Positions 34,665 to 45,330 of a DNA stretch of 64,000 nucleotides are shown one piece after another; position 1 is the stretch's first letter; each line of letters begins with the position of its first letter. This DNA comes from Mermis nigrescens (Eukaryota; Nematoda; Enoplea; Mermithida; Mermithidae): contig JAVLUZ010000143.1 in assembly GCA_036768485.1 (NCBI GenBank), positions 987,633 through 1,051,632 on the forward strand. The letters run 5' to 3'. A program made the position numbers and the translations under genes. A model generated the notes under the pieces. It saw only the letters and a program-made list of their open reading frames with translations. It was not told the origin of the DNA and did no database searches.

Positions 34665-35719
34665 TGTAAATACAGAGCCGGTCCAAGTTTACTAAGGCAA
34701 CAAGGACACGGATGTATTTGCCTTCGGGACTTACTTAGGTACTTAAGTACTTAAATCTGCTCTCAGCGCTGGCCCCGATCGCATAGTCAAATGACAACTT
34801 CGATCTTCTGAACCCTTGTAGACCTACGGCGTCGACTCCCTCAGCCCTAATATTGCTGGCCGCGCTTTTGTCGGGAGTCTCAGCAGCTACGCCCTAGATC
34901 CTAGAGTACCTACCTAATCCCGGAATTGCCGCGAGGTTCAGTTGACCTATCTCAACCCAGCTCAAGTTGATAAATTAACTTGTTTTCGAGGTTTGAATCA
35001 AACAGAAATGTTTTGGTTCCTAATTCGTGTAGCACAATGAAATTTGAAAACAACTCCAACAAGCTTTAAACTGATCAGTCATCATAAATGATTAAATAAT
35101 ATTTTTGACCAATTTTAGGGTTAAGAAAAGAATATTGAATTTTTGAACGAAATAAATAATCACACGGAATTTACCTATTCCTTTCCACCAGAACTCAGAA
35201 ATCCTCAGCGCTCGTAGCTCACCGACCTCACCCTTGATATATAACACCCCTGGGTGGGTTTTCTATTTTATTCCGACTATATACACACGGCCTTGTGCCG
35301 GGAAAGAGAAAACAAAATTCACAAACGAATAAAACGAGCAAACGATAAAATCGTCAAAACGCCAACCAGACTCATATCCCATCAGGGGATCGATACAGTA
35401 AAACGTAAGTTTAAGCCAAACTAACATTAAACAAGAATACTCTCGAATCGAGTCTTAAGCTAATACGATAAGCGGCGTCAAGTAAAACAATTACTATTAG
35501 CATATACTTCATTCTATTTTACCGGACAAGTATCTTATTGACTTTTATAATGAAAATTAAGGAATAGTTGAGAAACTGAAGGCATAGCCACAAGTACACC
35601 ATTGCAACAATGGCCTACTCGCGTTTGGCTATGTAAACCGATACAGAATCAAGCTGTTTTCGGCATGGCCTATGCGAACTGCTAAAACAAGCTCGCCACG
35701 TGTAACTCTCGCAGTTACA
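34665..35719 (-). mobile_element. 5' LTR of element A
   Basis: This 1,055-bp LTR reads, in the sense direction, from TGTAACTGCGAGAGTTACAC to GCTCTGTATTTACA. The sense 5' end is a near-perfect hairpin, TGTAACT-GCGAG-AGTTACA. The GGAATAAAATAG segment near 35272 contains an AATAAA that could serve as polyadenylation signal. ACTTAGGTACTTAAGTAC near the sense 3' end forms short palindromes. Confidence 0.9.
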
Positions 35720-38450
35720 GAAATTTGTGTCACCCCTCCCCCTCCACAGCAACAGCGGCACACACCTGGGAGATGCGGTTCTCCTTAATCGATGGATAAT
35801 TAAAAAGTTCGATGCCCGTCTTTTTTTGTTTACACTTAAAACCGAGTTAGCAATGAGTGTGTGAAGTGTAAACCGAAAAATCAAATAATTTGTGGAGGGC
35901 CTATTTTTTTAAATGTTGCCCCCGAGTTGTAGATTACGAATCTGAACTTAAAATTTCTTTACGCTCAATAGTGTTTACACAAAAGTATACGTGTTTTTTA
36001 CTTTTTGCGTGTCCTTCAGCTTATTTAACTCAATTTTGGTTCCAGTGCAGTCCAACTAGTTTTATAATGTAGAGGTTTGCAATATCTCAAAACTGAATTT
36101 TTTTCTCTTTTAATGCAATATTTCTTGATCTGTGATCGTTTCAGTGTAAAGGGTATGAGACGAAAACGAAATTTCTCCAACTACTCCGCTAAGTTAAACG
36201 GAACATGCTAATTATGCTTAAAATGTGCCCTGACCTTAGCGTTACAGATCCTAGTTTATTTTGTTTCTATACACCCAATATTGTGGCATTGGCACAAGTG
36301 TAAAGTTTACACTGAGAGGCATTTTTCCGCCCAGAGCATTGGGTATAGGGCCAATTTTCTTCAAAAATGTTGCTCCTCAGTTTTAGATTACGAATCTGAC
36401 CTTGAAATTTCTTTACACTTAATAATTGTTGTACAAAAGTGTAAAGTAAACGTATTTTTTACTCTTTGTATGTGGCACAGCTTATCTGAGTCAATTTTGG
36501 TTTCTGTGCAATCCAATCAGTTCTATAATGTAGAGAGTTACAATATCCCAAAGCCAAATTTTTTTCTCTTTAACGCAATATTTCTTGATCTGAGATCGTT
36601 TTAGTGTAAAGGGTTCGAGACGAAAAACGAAATTTCTTTAACTACTTCGCTAAGTAGGTGGGACGTGCTAATTATGCTTAAAATGTACCCTGACCTTAGC
36701 GTTACAGATCCTAGTTTATTTTGTTTCTATACACCCAATATTGCGTTATTAGCACAAGTGTAAAGTTTACAATATATTATAAGTGACTAAGTATTAGAAT
36801 CCTCCGATAGGTTGAGTTCGAGGTGCGGTTTTTTTAAAGAAAGATGATAAAAAATTCGCTGCCTGTCTTTTTTTGTTTTTCTTTACACTCAAAACTGACT
36901 TTGTAATGAAGGTGTAAAGTTTTGGCGTAACGTTATAACATATAGCGAATTTTGGGGTTTTTGTTTTACCAGGCTTGTGGAAAACTCAGCATTGACTCTT
37001 CAAACAATTTAATGGCATAGATTTGTAGAAGAAGGAATTCTGAAGATGATACTTTTTTGTTTTACGAATTTCGGCTTAGTTCTCGAATGGGAGTGTAAAG
37101 AGTGCAAAGATCTGGGGGTGAAAAGACACATTTTGGTCGAGTTTTCGACTTGTTTATGTCTGCCAGCAACTCCGATTATGATTTACGAAATTTTTTCTGT
37201 CAGAAATGTACTACGGATCAAGGGCTATCTTGTGCTTACCAGCTAACTTTTCTACAATCAATACGCAGTTAGTAACAGGGGTTTAAACTTTACACTCTAG
37301 TAAATGAGTAAAAAAAAGATTTTGTCCAAGATTTCTCTGCCACTTTTTCGGTGATGAGTTGAGATAAATTGAATAAAATAGAATGAAAGTAACTTTTAAG
37401 GGCTACACGTCGAAGCAAGCCGCGTTCAAAAAAACGTAATATTGATTTGTTTATGGGGGTGTGAAGTTCAAAATATGAGGTGTAAAATGGCCGAAAAAAC
37501 GAGTTTTTTTTCGTATTTTGATTGGTAAATCATATCAAATATTTTGCGGAACATAAGTATGGCACATACAAACGTACTACAATCAAAGGTCTACAAACTG
37601 GCCCGAACCGAATTTATTTACATTCAATGGGGCGTTGGATTCAGATTTTTAAAGTTTTCAATGTGGTGGACAGTGGAAAATACATGTTTGTCCATTTTTT
37701 TGTTCGCCACTTTCTCTGTTCAGAAGTCGGGCGAGGTCGAATAGGATAAAAATAAAGTAGCGCGTCACAGCGGATTGCGTTCGTTTTTATCAATATTTAG
37801 TTTTTTGGGAGGTGTAAAGTCAAAAAAATAGGGAATTAAACGTGTTTCTGTCTTGTTTTTTTCTGCCAAGTTCTGGGTTATGAGTCTGGACATAATCTCA
37901 AGTCTAAAAATGAACCAGAAACCAAGTGTGATACGCCAGTTTGTTTGCACTCAACAGTGGTGTAAAGTGGCTTACATCTGAACTTTATTTGTCCTGTGGC
38001 CGTTTTGGAGTAATATCAGAATTATATCAGAATTATATCAAATTATATCAAAATCAGAGTAATATCAGAATTACGAATCCGACTGAAATTTTTTTTACAC
38101 TCTGTGGTTGTGTTAAGTTTACACAGCATATTAACTTTAGTTCAAGAGCCTTGCGGTAGCTTGATTTCTTCTTAAGTCTAAAAATGTACCAGGAATCAAA
38201 TGTGAGACGCTAGTTGAGCGCGTTTGCTTACACTCAACAGTGGTGTGAGAAGTAGTTTACAACTGATGTTTATTCTTCTCGGTTTGTTGTGGAGTCTCAA
38301 TTTTTTTCATAAATCTTAATCGTGATATCAGAGTAATATAAGAAGTGCAAATCCGACCAAAATCTTCTTTACACTGTCCATACAATCACGAAGAAGATCA
38401 GACAAATTTTCGTTCCAGTTCAGTAGCTTACCAGCTATATATACATATAT
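35720..38450. repeat. GTGTAAAG-rich diverged tandem repeats
   Basis: A unit of about 455-460 bp is duplicated at about 35911-36310 and 36365-36770. Both copies share GATTACGAATCTGA, TGCAATATTTCTTGATCTG, CCCTGACCTTAGCGTTACAG and GCACAAGTGTAAAGTTTAC. Shorter echoes (GTCTTTTTTTGTTT, GGTGTAAAG, CACTCAACAGTGGTGT) recur to 38450. The GTGTAAAG(T) motif is scattered throughout and returns near 63100-63320. Frames of up to 107 codons exist but carry no domain. No gene is called. Confidence 0.7.
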
Positions 38451-38988
38451 ACACGTAATGTGTACATCGGTCCATCACACGTCCAACCGCGCCAACGCTT
38501 TAATTATTAAACGTGGCCAACTAATATTGGTTAAATAATAGATGGTGGTCCGATAGAGAGAAAACGAAACAGAGTGTAAATTCGTTGCAAACTGACTGTC
38601 TATCTTATAGCGTTATTTATATAGGTTTTTAGATAAGACAGTCATGGCGGTTGGCACGTGTCCTATTTGCTGGTTAATATGTTAATGTATGCAAATAGGA
38701 CACGCGTCGACCCAATTGGTTTGCTCAAACATGCAAATTTCGAGTGAGCCAATTTCTGATGATTGCCGATGGAAATAAGTATGAAGTTGTATATGTAGTA
38801 TATGTAACTTCATATATGTACAATTACATTACGCATGTTGTGATGACGTGTTAAACAAAGCGAGCAATAATGATGCACTCGATAATATCACTGGCCTTGC
38901 TATCAGTCTTTATCTATTTGGGCGAACACATCATCACTCCCTTCTTTATTCAAAAGCCGGTATGGACACCAACAAGCGGCAAACAACA
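38451..38988. other. Hairpin-rich spacer downstream of element D
   Basis: The sequence contains a perfect 14-bp inverted repeat, CGTGTCCTATTTGC, at 38657-38670 with its complement at 38691-38704. It also has an imperfect GACTGTCTATC/GATAAGACAGTC pair at about 38597-38643, and GAAGTTGTATATG with ATATGTAACTTC near 38783-38810. It could be a regulatory end of element D, but no second copy is seen upstream of D. Confidence 0.4.
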
Positions 38989-38989
38989 T

Positions 38990-40365
38990 CAAGCACAACC
39001 ACAAGTGGTCAGCGATATCAAGCTCGAGCCACAATCAGGTGTATAACGTTGCAGAGGCACACCCAATGTTTTCCTGCGTGAGTGTCGGTGAGCCTGCTGG
39101 GCTGGCTGGGGCGTTGCGTAATGATACTCGATTTGTGCGGGGTTGTAGGGGTGTATGGAAGCAGCGTTCCACACTTGACCATTGGACAGACGATAGGTAT
39201 AGGCACCTAACACGCAAGTGACAGTCATTGGCGGCGAATAGGGCGACTGACCCTTGCAAATCATGGCCAGTGGACGTTGAACTCGCACTGTGTCCCCAAC
39301 GTAGTAACATGGTCAATGAACTGATGTTGAGTCCAAATGCATCCTGACAGGAGAGCATTGAACTGGTGAGAAATTCCGATTTGCCCTGATGCAGGCGCTC
39401 TGGACTGATGATGAAGTTAGGCATGACCCATTTTCACCCCCTTCTTTGATTGTGACATGATGGTTGTCCTTTGTTGACCTGGGCTCAAATCCCATTCAAA
39501 GACGTTGTCCAAAAAATTTCTCCACTGGGCTTGGTTCATCTGCTGACACATGTTCCGCACAATATCTCGCTAATAGTTCAATCATTCCGTGCTGGAATTC
39601 ATAGTTCCCTGTCCCTAGAGTTTGGGCATGGAATTTGATGACACGGTTAAAGCTCTCCACTTTACCATTTGACTGCGGGTGATAGACAGGTGTCCAATGG
39701 TGCTGAATATCTTGTGTGGCCAGGAACTCCTTGAATCGTTGGCTGGCGAACTCTGGCCCACTGTCCAAAATCAACATATCTGGGTTACTGTAATCGAGCA
39801 AACAGATCGGTCAACCAATGACGATGTTGGCCTCATGAGTCGCCACTAACAGAACCTCTGGGAATCCAGAGTAGTAGTCAACCACGGCTATGATGAACCT
39901 ACAGCTAAAGGGTGCTGTATGGAACGGACCGGTGACATCCATTGCAATTTTCTGCCATGGACGTGTCGCAGGTGGCAATGGATCAGTTGGCACTTGTCGC
40001 TTGGGCGTGGACTTCTCAGATGCCAGACAACCACTGCATTGATGCACAAATGTCTCGATTTGCCTTGACATTTCAGGCCACCAGTATGACTCCCGCAGTT
40101 TGGCTTTTGCTCTGACAATACCAGGATGACCAACGTGTGATGCTTTGAGTAGCTCGAGTCGTAGCGCTGAGGGAACTACAACCTTGCCAGCTTTGACAAG
40201 GCAATTGCTTTTGACCTCCAGGCTGTCTCTGACTGTGTAGAAGGGCGCCATCTCTCTGTCACGGCGCTTTGGCCATCTCCTGGTTTCTACAGCATTCATC
40301 ACTTTTGTGAACAGCTTGTCACATCTCGTGTAGTGGGCCGATTCTTGACAGTGAAAAGCCACCAC
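38990..40365 (-). pseudogene. Integrase, element D
   Basis: The zinc finger is readable as HVGHPGIVRAK and CSGCLASEK in the frame 40365-39811, followed by the first catalytic Asp in MDVTGPF. After a frameshift near 39805, the second frame (39801-39496) has LDSGPEFASQRF and the Glu in HPQSNGKVESFN, completing a DDE core. A C-terminal segment near 39290-39130 includes CVLGAYTYRLSNGQVWNA, typical of the tail of this kind of integrase, again after frame changes. It overlaps the end of the RNase H frame by one base at 40365. Confidence 0.85.
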
Positions 40366-40976
40366 TAGCTACCCCTTTGATGCTGGCGCTGCTGATTTGC
40401 TGACTGTGGCAAACGTGACAGCATGTCGGGTATGACGTTGTTCATCCCAGGCTGATGCTGGATGATGTGATCGAATTCAGCCATTTGCAATCTCCATCTG
40501 TCAAACTTGTGTGCTTTACGGCCATCTCCTGATTGGGCCAGGATGGAGACTAAGGCGTTGTGATTGGTTATCAGTGTGAACCGCCAACCAAGCAAAAAGT
40601 TTGCCCAGTGATCACAAGCCCAGACGCACGCCAAGGCTTCCCGCTCATTGACAGCGTATGCCCTTTCTGTTGGCGAAAGCGTCCTTGATGCAAAGGCCAC
40701 TGGCGATAGTTGGCCATTGCTTAACTGTGACAAGCATGCACCTATGCCTATGTTAGATGCATCAGTGCTGACGATTGTTGGCCGATTCGGGTCGAAGATG
40801 CTGAGCCGAAGGTTGCTTGCCAACAATTCTTTGACTTTCTTGAATGCTGTGTCAGCTTCCTTTGTCCATGTGAAGCTTGACTTGGACTTTTCAACTGAGC
40901 GCGTGAGCTGCTGTATGGGCTCAGCTAAGTCGGGCAGTTTTGGGATGAACTCTCTCAGATAGTTCACTGCTCCCAA
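40365..40976 (-). pseudogene. RNase H and connection domain, element D
   Basis: The frame opens with GAVNYLREFIPKLPDL (the connection after RT) and contains IVSTDASNIGIGACLSQ, with the first RNase H acidic residue. It continues with ERAYAVNEREALACVWACDHW, including a conserved Glu, and ITNHNALVSIL. In the last motif Asp is replaced by Asn (TNHNAL where family members usually have TDHxAL), which would weaken or abolish activity. It is separated from RT by a frameshift near 41000. Confidence 0.85.
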
Positions 40977-41060
40977 AAACTTCTAACGTCCTTGACGCTT
41001 TAGGTAGGTACTGGAGTGTTCTGTATTGCAGCTATGTTATCCTTGTCAGGCATTATTCCA

Positions 41061-41867
41061 TTAATGCCTATCACGCTGACCCAGGAACTTCACTTCTGGG
41101 ACTGCAAAAACACATTTTGCAGGGTTGATTCTGAAATCGCGGTCATTGAGTCGACCAAGTACTTCTTTGAGTCGAAGATTGTGCTCTTCTTCGTTGACTC
41201 CAAAGACGAGTATGTCATCAATGTAGGAGATACAGCCCTCACATCCAGTGAGTGTCTGACTGACCAGACGTTGAAACACTGAGGCGGCATTGGTAAGTCC
41301 CATTGGAAGGCGCTTGTACTGATAAAGGCCTTGTGATGTGATGGTCGTCGTGAGTGGACGACTCTCTTCTGCTAGCTTGATGTGTAAGTAACCTTCGGTC
41401 AAGTCGATCTTTGAGAAGATCTTCGCTCCTTGCAGCTGGAGGTATAAATCGGCTATTCTTGGCAAAGGATGTTGTTCAGGAATGATGAACTTGTTCAAGG
41501 GCGATAGATCAGTTGTGATCCTAACTGACCCATCAGACTTTGGCACTGTAACAAGATGGTGGGACCACTGGCTTGGACGGTCCACCGGTTCCCAAATGTC
41601 ATCCTTGATCATTTGGTTGATCTTGGCCGCTACTGCGTCTCTGCTTGCAATAGGAATCGGCCTGGGACTTCTGGCGACTGGAATTGCGTCCTCAGTCAGG
41701 ATGATGCGATGCTCAATCTCTGGGAACTGACCTATCCCAGGTGATGTCAGGCGAGGGAATTGCTTCATGAGTTCACCTCCTTGTGATGCTGCTTTGCTTT
41801 GGCAATTCTGCTTTGCCATCTTCTGACCTTGGGGCTTGCTTGTTGTGTTGATCTGGCGTTGCTTCAC
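41061..41867 (-). CDS. Reverse transcriptase, element D (open 268-codon frame)
   Basis: RT copies element RNA into DNA. The frame includes WSHHLVTVPKSDGSVRITTD, FSKIDLTEGYLHIKL with the first catalytic Asp, RLPMGLTNAASVFQRL, and the catalytic box YIDDILVFG with the remaining two Asp residues. It ends with CVFAVPEVKFLGQ. All RT blocks are present without an internal stop, making it the best preserved pol domain in D. It is separated from gag-protease by frame changes between about 42054 and 41773, and from RNase H by another near 41060, so a full polyprotein cannot be made. Confidence 0.8.
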   Translation of the reverse strand: MKQRQINTTSKPQGQKMAKQNCQSKAASQGGELMKQFPRLTSPGIGQFPEIEHRIILTEDAIPVARSPRPIPIASRDAVAAKINQMIKDDIWEPVDRPSQWSHHLVTVPKSDGSVRITTDLSPLNKFIIPEQHPLPRIADLYLQLQGAKIFSKIDLTEGYLHIKLAEESRPLTTTITSQGLYQYKRLPMGLTNAASVFQRLVSQTLTGCEGCISYIDDILVFGVNEEEHNLRLKEVLGRLNDRDFRINPAKCVFAVPEVKFLGQRDRH

Positions 41868-41920
41868 CTTTTATCGATCTGATCACTTTCTCTTTGGTGT
41901 CGATCACCAAGTTCAATGCC

Positions 41921-43088
41921 TCAATGACATTGATACCCCAAGTGGTGGTCTTGACTGAGTCCAAGACAGTTAGTTCTGGCTTGTGCGGTCCTGCCATTGT
42001 ATCCAATTGTGGCCTCAAACTTGCCACAATTGCCTTTGATTCTAGACCCATCAAAGTTCGTTAGTTCCACTTGGTCACCTTCAAGCATCTTTGCCGACCA
42101 ATGCTTGGCAAAAATTGACCAAGGGAGTATTGACACGGCTGTTCCAGTGTCAATCACACCACTGACATCTATGCTTTGTCCTTTGCACTTGACTGAAATG
42201 ATGCATGTGTAGTCAGTCGGTGTCTGTGTTTGATGAATGGCATTAAGCGTGACTTGCTTCATGTGCCTTCTTGCTTTGAGTGAATGGCAGACCTTGGCGA
42301 AGTGACCCTTCAATCCACAGTTATAGCGTACTGCTGATGAGGCTGGGCATTCTTTCCTCGTATGCTTGAGTGATCCACAACGCTTGCATGCTGGGTGCAG
42401 TGGACTTTTGACTTGATCTCTTGCTCCGTAACTTCGAGTTTCAGCTCGATCCCAAGAGGGAGAAACTGATTTTTCCCTGAGCTGCAACTGCTGCTTGACT
42501 CTGTGGATTGGTACTTCTTTCCTGATTGCTGCTGTAGAGGCGTTGGCGCTTTCAATAGCTTGCATAATGAGCATGTAGTTGCCAAGAGTTGCAGGCGTTG
42601 TTGTGAAAAGACGCTTCTGTACTTCAACATTGTAGCAGTTTGTAGCCAGGCAGTAGGCTAAGTCTGTGTCTGCATTGAATGTCGAGTAGTCACAATCTGC
42701 TTGCAAGTTTCTCAATCGATTGATGAACTCAGCACATGTTTCATCTGGGGTTTGCTTGGCAGTGCGTAGCTTGTGGAACGTGACAGCTGGCGATGCCTGT
42801 TGCTCAAAAGTTTCGACAATTGCTCTGTAGAAGTCGTCGAATTTAGTCGTTGCTTTTGCAGCCATAACAGGATGATGCTCAAAACGGTGGGCAGCCTCAC
42901 CACCGAGATGTGCATATAGAACGTTGTTCTTATCAACGTCAGTCAGCTTGTTGTTGTCAGACAACTGTCTATTGATTAGCTCAATCAATGTATCTAGCTG
43001 TTGCTTTCACGTAGACAGCTTATCGGCACTCCGCTGCTGGATGGTCCCATAGTGGGGTTACTGGTGGCACTGGAAATCGACCGGACAT
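41921..43088 (-). pseudogene. Gag and protease, element D
   Basis: A likely start at 43088 opens MSGRFPVPPVTPLWDHP but is cut by a frameshift and a TGA before the long frame (42988-41921). That frame holds gag residues FINRLRNLQADCDY, a CCHC zinc knuckle (CKRCGSLKHTRKEC) and a second knuckle with its first Cys replaced (RYNCGLKGHFAKVC). The protease motif is SGVIDTGTAVSILP. A frame change near 42000 separates the protease tail (MMGLESK and VIEALNLVID, frame 42054-41773). The single open piece is long, but the gene as a whole is broken. Confidence 0.85.
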
Positions 43089-43190
43089 GGCGGCTCAGAA
43101 TGGGCAGAGCTGAGGGCAGCTCAGATTGGGCAGAGCTAAGGGCGGGCGGCAGAGCTGAGTATGGGCGGCTCAGATTGGGCAGAGCTGAAT
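43089..43190. repeat. GGGCAGAGCTGAG short tandem repeats
   Basis: CTCAGATTGGGCAGAGCTGA and close variants occur about four times directly upstream of the element D gag start. Related ATTGGGCAGAGTTTAG and GAATGGGCAGAGG occur at about 43235 and 43373. The role is unknown. Confidence 0.65.
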
Positions 43191-43418
43191 CCTTAGTACA
43201 ACTCAATAGATAGAGAGTTGTGTCCTAAACTCTATTGGGCAGAGTTTAGCCTTTTACCAAATGATTCAGGTGAAGTCCAAGGATTCCTTCTCAACTGACA
43301 GCTTGACTAGGAATGAGCAGAGTTCCGCCTTTTCCAAAACTTTTCTTCCAAGTTTCAGCGTCCACCAACCTCAGAATGGGCAGAGGTTTGTATTTTACAA
43401 AAACGTTCGGGCTAAGTC

Positions 43419-44503
43419 TGTAAATGGCCAGCCGCCCTCTGTCTACAATAGCGATCACGGGCGAGGCCACTGACTATTTGCCTTCGGATTACCCGGTATG
43501 TAGGGGCACTTAAAGTCTGTGCTTGGTGCTGAGCCCCGTGCAGCGGCACTGGATGGCTTTCAGATCTTTGGACCCTTGCAGACCTTACGGCTTCGATCCC
43601 CTCAGCCCTGATGTTGCTTGGCACGCTTTCGTCGGATGGATCTCAGCTAGCTATGCCCTGGAGACCTGAGGCTACACCCTGCCTAGTCTACAGGTGATTG
43701 CCGCGGAGGTCCGTTGACCTATTTCAAGCTCAAGTTGTAGTTTAACTTGTTTTCAATCAGTACCTGATCAGAAATGTTTTGGTTCCTAATTTGTGCTTAG
43801 CACTGCTGAACAATGGCAACTAACACCAACGAGCTCTGGGCTGATCAGTCATCTCTAAGGAATGAAATAATAATTTTGAATCAATTTTTGGCTAGAGAAA
43901 TAAAATATGATTTTCGAATTGAGATAAACCTATCTGCTAGGAATTTACTATCCAGTCCACTAAGCGGGTGGAAATCCTCAGCGAAGGGATCGGTGGCGGC
44001 CAAACCCTCGGTATAACCGGCACCACTGGGTTGGTTTTTCTATATTTTTATTCGACAGAGACGCACAGACCTATAGCCGAAACAAAATACGCAGAAGAAA
44101 AACGATAATGTACAGTCAGAATGGACTTGTGCCAACAAAAGACCAAAGACCAAACTCCTATCCAGGCCTTCCGTACACTGGCCTCAAGGGCCATTACGTT
44201 ACAATAAAAACAACAATCAAGTAACGTAAATACTGATAAACTTTTATCTCAGGATCGAGGTGTTATCAATTACACTGAGCGGTATGCATTAAACAGATTA
44301 CTATTATCATACACTTAACTCTACGATGCCGGACAAGTATCTAAACGTTTTTCATTGTTGAAAATTTGGGAGAACAATGGGAAGACCGAAGGCATAGCCC
44401 ACAGTGCACCGTCATGAGACAGCTACTAGTATTGGCTGTGTAATGGCTATCCACGAACTGCTGAGTGCAGGGTTCGCCTAACGTCTCAGCTCTCGCAGTT
44501 ACA
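43419..44503 (-). mobile_element. 3' LTR of element B
   Basis: This LTR is collinear with 56917-57968, sharing GCACTGGATGGCTTTC, CTTACGGCTTCGATCCCCTC, CATACACTTAACTCTACGAT and AGGCATAGCCCACAGTGCAC. It has scattered substitutions and short indels that make it 33 bp longer. The sense polypurine GTGGGGAG lies immediately upstream, at 44504-44511. Confidence 0.9.
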
Positions 44504-44511
44504 CTCCCCAC

Positions 44512-45330
44512 GTATAGAAAAAAGATTTGACACGAAGTGGAGGGTGCACTGAGGGAGTACACCATCGACACCAGCGTCCAGACGGCGACTCTACAACTCG
44601 GCTCTCTGGCGTTCGCAACGCCTCAACTCTGGCATCCTGGCAACGCCTCATCCTGAGCAAACGTGAAAAACAAAAATAAAAAAGAACGAAAAAATAACAA
44701 ATCAGCGAATAATAGGTAACGGCCACGCATGACCTTGTTCGCCACTCAGGAGAACCTCTCGAGGCAACACTGGCAATGGCGCTAAGAGACTATATTGTTG
44801 CCCGTGGCAGTGATGAACTCCAGTCTTGGACAGCACTGGCATAACAGTACGATCTCGCTGCCCAAGCCTCACTGCAGTCCCGGGTAATGAAAAAAAATTT
44901 TGAATTGAAAATTTTGCAGATTGGGTCCTCAATTAACCCCTTGTCCGTTAAGAGATTAGTATCCAAAATAGTAACACCGCTGATTGAGCAAAGAAGAAAA
45001 AATTAAAGACACTGGAATAGATTAGGCAAGATTGTGCTGAGCCAAAGAAATTAAAGTCACCATTGACAGATTAAGAATAAAGTGGCTTGAAAAGCGAGAA
45101 AAATGGCAAATTATGCAAGAGTGCGGGGAAAAATACTGAGCACCGTCAAGGAAAAAATTTTTATCAGCAAGAAAAAATGGCCAAGAAAAAATGCACAAGA
45201 AATAAACGATTACACGAAGTCCTGGAATCCACATCAGGACAAAAACACGAAAAGACAGACCAGAAAAGCCCGCTGGTCAAATTCGACGCCATGACGCAGG
45301 AGCACAAAGTTCAGTACGATCAAACTTTGT
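44512..45330 (-). other. 3' untranslated region of element B
   Basis: This is the counterpart of 22260-22920 in element A. Both contain CCTTGTCCGTTA(A)AGA (plus strand, near 44939 and 22578), AAATTAAAGAC runs and a conserved CCTGGAATCCAC near 45220 (22850 in A). No conserved reading frame crosses it. Confidence 0.55.

Larger units (their letters stand above)
21301..35719 (-). mobile_element. Element A: near-complete giant Ty3/Gypsy retrotransposon
   Basis: The element is about 14.4 kb, on the minus strand, with LTRs at 34665-35719 (5') and 21301-22249 (3'). The sense order is leader, gag-protease, RT/RNase H, integrase, large accessory gene, polypurine tract and LTR. Typical Ty3/Gypsy elements are 5-8 kb, and the excess comes from about 4.1 kb of coding region after integrase. 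Internal stops and frameshifts affect gag, pol and the accessory gene, and a MITE sits in gag, so it is not autonomous today. Flanking tetramers (AAAA left, GAAA right) differ by one base. Confidence 0.88.
38990..43088 (-). mobile_element. Element D: unrelated Ty3/Gypsy element without visible LTRs
   Basis: Gag, protease, RT, RNase H and integrase follow each other on the minus strand within about 4.1 kb, the normal Ty3/Gypsy size and order. Protein motifs differ clearly from the A/B/C family, for example YIDDILVFG versus YIDDIIIF. I find no repeated flanks that could be its LTRs. It lies between A and B and is not nested in either. Confidence 0.8.

Noticed and set aside
38451..43418. LTRs for element D in its flanks
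   Set aside because: The hairpin-rich sequence at 38451-38988 has no counterpart upstream of gag at 43089-43418.
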